Below, piece by piece: positions 5,937 through 7,166 of a stretch of 7,166 bases of DNA. The translations under genes and the position numbers were made by a program. The notes beneath the pieces were generated by a model. That model did not search any database. It saw only the letters and a program-made list of their open reading frames with translations, and had not been told where the DNA came from. The number at the start of each line of letters is the position of its first letter. The first letter of the stretch is position 1. The stretch is from Bryobacterales bacterium (GTDB lineage: Bacteria; Cyanobacteriota; Vampirovibrionia; Obscuribacterales; Obscuribacteraceae). The stretch spans positions 1 through 7,166 of the forward strand of contig CAJCHQ010000840.1 of NCBI GenBank assembly GCA_903970295.1. Direction: 5' to 3'.

Positions 5937-5966
5937 GTCTGGTCGCAAGCGGAGCGAGACCCAGAC
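5937..5966 (+). other. Hairpin just upstream of the clpC promoter
   Basis: GTCTGG (5937-5942) pairs with CCAGAC (5961-5966), and TCGC (5943-5946) pairs with GCGA (5954-5957). A 3-base bulge lies on the right arm and the loop has seven bases. No T tract follows, so it is not a normal terminator. It occupies the -20 to -50 region of the proposed clpC promoter and could be an operator, or the end of topA mRNA. Confidence 0.35.
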
Positions 5967-5987
5967 GTGATGTTAGAATGTAATCAC
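5967..5987 (+). promoter_or_regulatory. Candidate clpC promoter inside an inverted repeat
   Basis: TGTTAGAAT (5971-5979) is an extended -10 with hexamer TAGAAT at 5974-5979, one base from consensus. No -35 is visible. The inverted repeat GTGAT (5967-5971) and ATCAC (5983-5987), 11 bases apart, brackets it, which is a good position for a repressor. The site matches neither CIRCE (HrcA) nor the CtsR heptad repeat. Transcription would start near 5986, about 34 bases before the clpC ATG. Confidence 0.4.
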
Positions 5988-6000
5988 ATTATCGGAGTCT

Positions 6001-6007
6001 AGGGAGG
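6001..6007 (+). promoter_or_regulatory. Ribosome binding site of clpC
   Basis: AGGGAGG is a strong Shine-Dalgarno match 12 bases before ATG 6020. The spacing is longer than ideal, but the canonical [10 protein letters not shown]-terminus confirms that start. Confidence 0.6.
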
Positions 6008-6019
6008 CGCAAAGCCGCC

Positions 6020-7166
6020 ATGTTCGAAAGATTCACCGAAAAAGCGATCAAAGTGATCATGCTTGCGCAGGAAGAGGCGCGCCGGTTAGGCCACAATTTT
6101 GTGGGCACGGAGCAAATCTTACTCGGGCTGATTGGCGAAGGTACAGGTATTGCTGCCAAGACTCTCAAGTCTATGGGAGTGAACCTGAAAGACGCTCGAG
6201 TAGAAGTTGAAAAGATCATTGGTCGTGGTTCGGGGTTCGTAGCGGTAGAAATTCCGTTCACGCCAAGGGCTAAACGAGTGCTGGAATTATCCTGGGATGA
6301 AGCCAGACAACTCGGACACAATTACATCGGCACTGAGCATCTGTTGCTCGGTCTGATTCGAGAGGGTGAAGGAGTCGCGGCTCGAGTGCTCGAGAACCTC
6401 GGCGTCGATTTGACGAAAGTCCGAAGTCACGTCATTCGCCTGCTTGGTGAAAGCGGCGCTGCCACCACCGGTGGTTCCACCGCCACGGGTACTGGACGTT
6501 CGAAAACACCGACACTCGACGAATTCGGTTTGAATTTGACTCAAGCCGCGCAAGAAAATCGACTCGATCCAGTCGTTGGTCGTGAAAAAGAAATCGAGCG
6601 CGTTATTCAAATTTTGGGACGCCGCACTAAGAACAATCCAGTTCTGATCGGTGAGCCCGGTGTAGGTAAGACAGCAATTGCCGAAGGATTAGCGATCAGA
6701 ATTTCTAATTCGGATGTGCCCGATATTCTTTCCGACAAGAAGATTGTCATGCTCGATATCGGTTTGCTCGTAGCCGGCACCAAGTACCGAGGCGAGTTCG
6801 AAGAGCGCCTCAAGAAAATCATGGACGAAATTCGAGCAGCCGGAAACGTCATGCTCGTGATCGACGAATTGCACACATTGATCGGAGCCGGTGCCGCCGA
6901 AGGCGCTATCGATGCTGCCAACATCCTCAAGCCTGCTCTGGCTAGAGGCGAGTTGCAATGTATCGGTGCCACGACGATGGACGAATACAGAAAGCACATC
7001 GAAAGAGACGCTGCCCTGGAGCGCAGATTCCAACCAGTAATCATCGATCCTCCGTCAGTCGACGAAACAATCGAGATCCTGCGCGGATTGCGTCCTAAAT
7101 ATGAAGAGCATCACAGATTGACGATTTCCGAAGAGGCAATCGATCAAGCGGCGAAATTATCCGATC
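6020..7166 (+). CDS. clpC: ClpC, AAA+ ATPase subunit of Clp protease (3' end outside window)
   Basis: ClpC is a cytoplasmic Hsp100 hexamer that unfolds proteins and feeds them to ClpP. The first 382 residues are present and the frame is open at the right edge; full-length ClpC is about 810-850 residues. The double N-domain for adaptor and substrate binding spans about 1-145. It has two similar repeats, seen in [18 protein letters not shown] (21-38) and [18 protein letters not shown] (96-113). A Gly/Thr/Ala-rich linker (about 145-163) leads to the first AAA+ module. That module has Walker A GEPGVGKT (211-218), Walker B VMLVIDE (277-283), sensor-1 region GATT (316-319) and arginine-finger residues in ERRF (335-338). 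The M-domain, second AAA+ module and ClpP-binding loop lie beyond the edge. The sequence resembles cyanobacterial ClpC closely (recalled, not aligned). No ctsR, mcsA or mcsB precedes it. Confidence 0.96.
   Translation, partial: MFERFTEKAIKVIMLAQEEARRLGHNFVGTEQILLGLIGEGTGIAAKTLKSMGVNLKDARVEVEKIIGRGSGFVAVEIPFTPRAKRVLELSWDEARQLGHNYIGTEHLLLGLIREGEGVAARVLENLGVDLTKVRSHVIRLLGESGAATTGGSTATGTGRSKTPTLDEFGLNLTQAAQENRLDPVVGREKEIERVIQILGRRTKNNPVLIGEPGVGKTAIAEGLAIRISNSDVPDILSDKKIVMLDIGLLVAGTKYRGEFEERLKKIMDEIRAAGNVMLVIDELHTLIGAGAAEGAIDAANILKPALARGELQCIGATTMDEYRKHIERDAALERRFQPVIIDPPSVDETIEILRGLRPKYEEHHRLTISEEAIDQAAKLSD

Noticed and set aside
6006..6016. Hairpin hiding the clpC ribosome binding site as an RNA thermometer
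   Set aside because: Only three base pairs (GGC with GCC) form, too weak to control translation.
1..7166. Mobile elements, CRISPR arrays, tRNA or rRNA genes
   Set aside because: No transposase or integrase frames, regularly spaced repeats, or tRNA/rRNA signatures were seen on either strand by eye.

Overview
This window looks like ordinary chromosome from a bacterium related to Cyanobacteria, most likely the non-photosynthetic Melainabacteria/Vampirovibrionia side (for example Obscuribacterales). The main reason is the N-terminal half of ClpC, which reads almost like cyanobacterial ClpC from memory. It also lacks the ctsR-mcsA-mcsB neighbours usual for Firmicutes clpC. The base composition looks moderate, neither strongly AT- nor GC-rich. 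The lineage call is an inference from recalled sequences, not from a search.

All recognisable genes are on the + strand. From left to right they are: a TPR protein whose 5' end may lie outside the window (to 631); a second TPR protein with an export signal and a coiled-coil C-terminal half (822-1925); a 603-base stretch with no gene (1926-2528); tsaE (2529-3131), a tRNA t6A-modification ATPase; topA (3329-5719), DNA topoisomerase I with four C-terminal zinc ribbons; a 300-base leader region; and the first 382 codons of clpC (6020 to the window end), an AAA+ protease/disaggregase subunit. The genes are separated by 190-600 bases and several have their own candidate promoter. The block therefore reads as single housekeeping genes side by side, not one operon.

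The most interesting part is 1926-2528. It carries a near-perfect sigma-70 promoter (TTGACA, 17-base spacer, TATGAT, 2139-2167). This is followed by about 255 bases that do not look coding and can be folded by hand into one closed, rod-like RNA with an open internal bubble and branched end, finishing at a T6 tract near 2424-2429. I propose an abundant structured non-coding RNA here. Size and architecture make 6S RNA one possibility, but I cannot assign a family. Parts of it can pair in two mutually exclusive ways.

Directly after it, a second good promoter (TTGAAT-16-TATAAT) appears to start the tsaE mRNA within a base or two of a GC-rich hairpin with a T6 tract. That hairpin looks like an intrinsic terminator placed at the very 5' end of the tsaE message. 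The clpC leader also holds several inverted repeats, including one that encloses the likely -10 element. I saw no mobile elements, CRISPR arrays, tRNA or rRNA genes.
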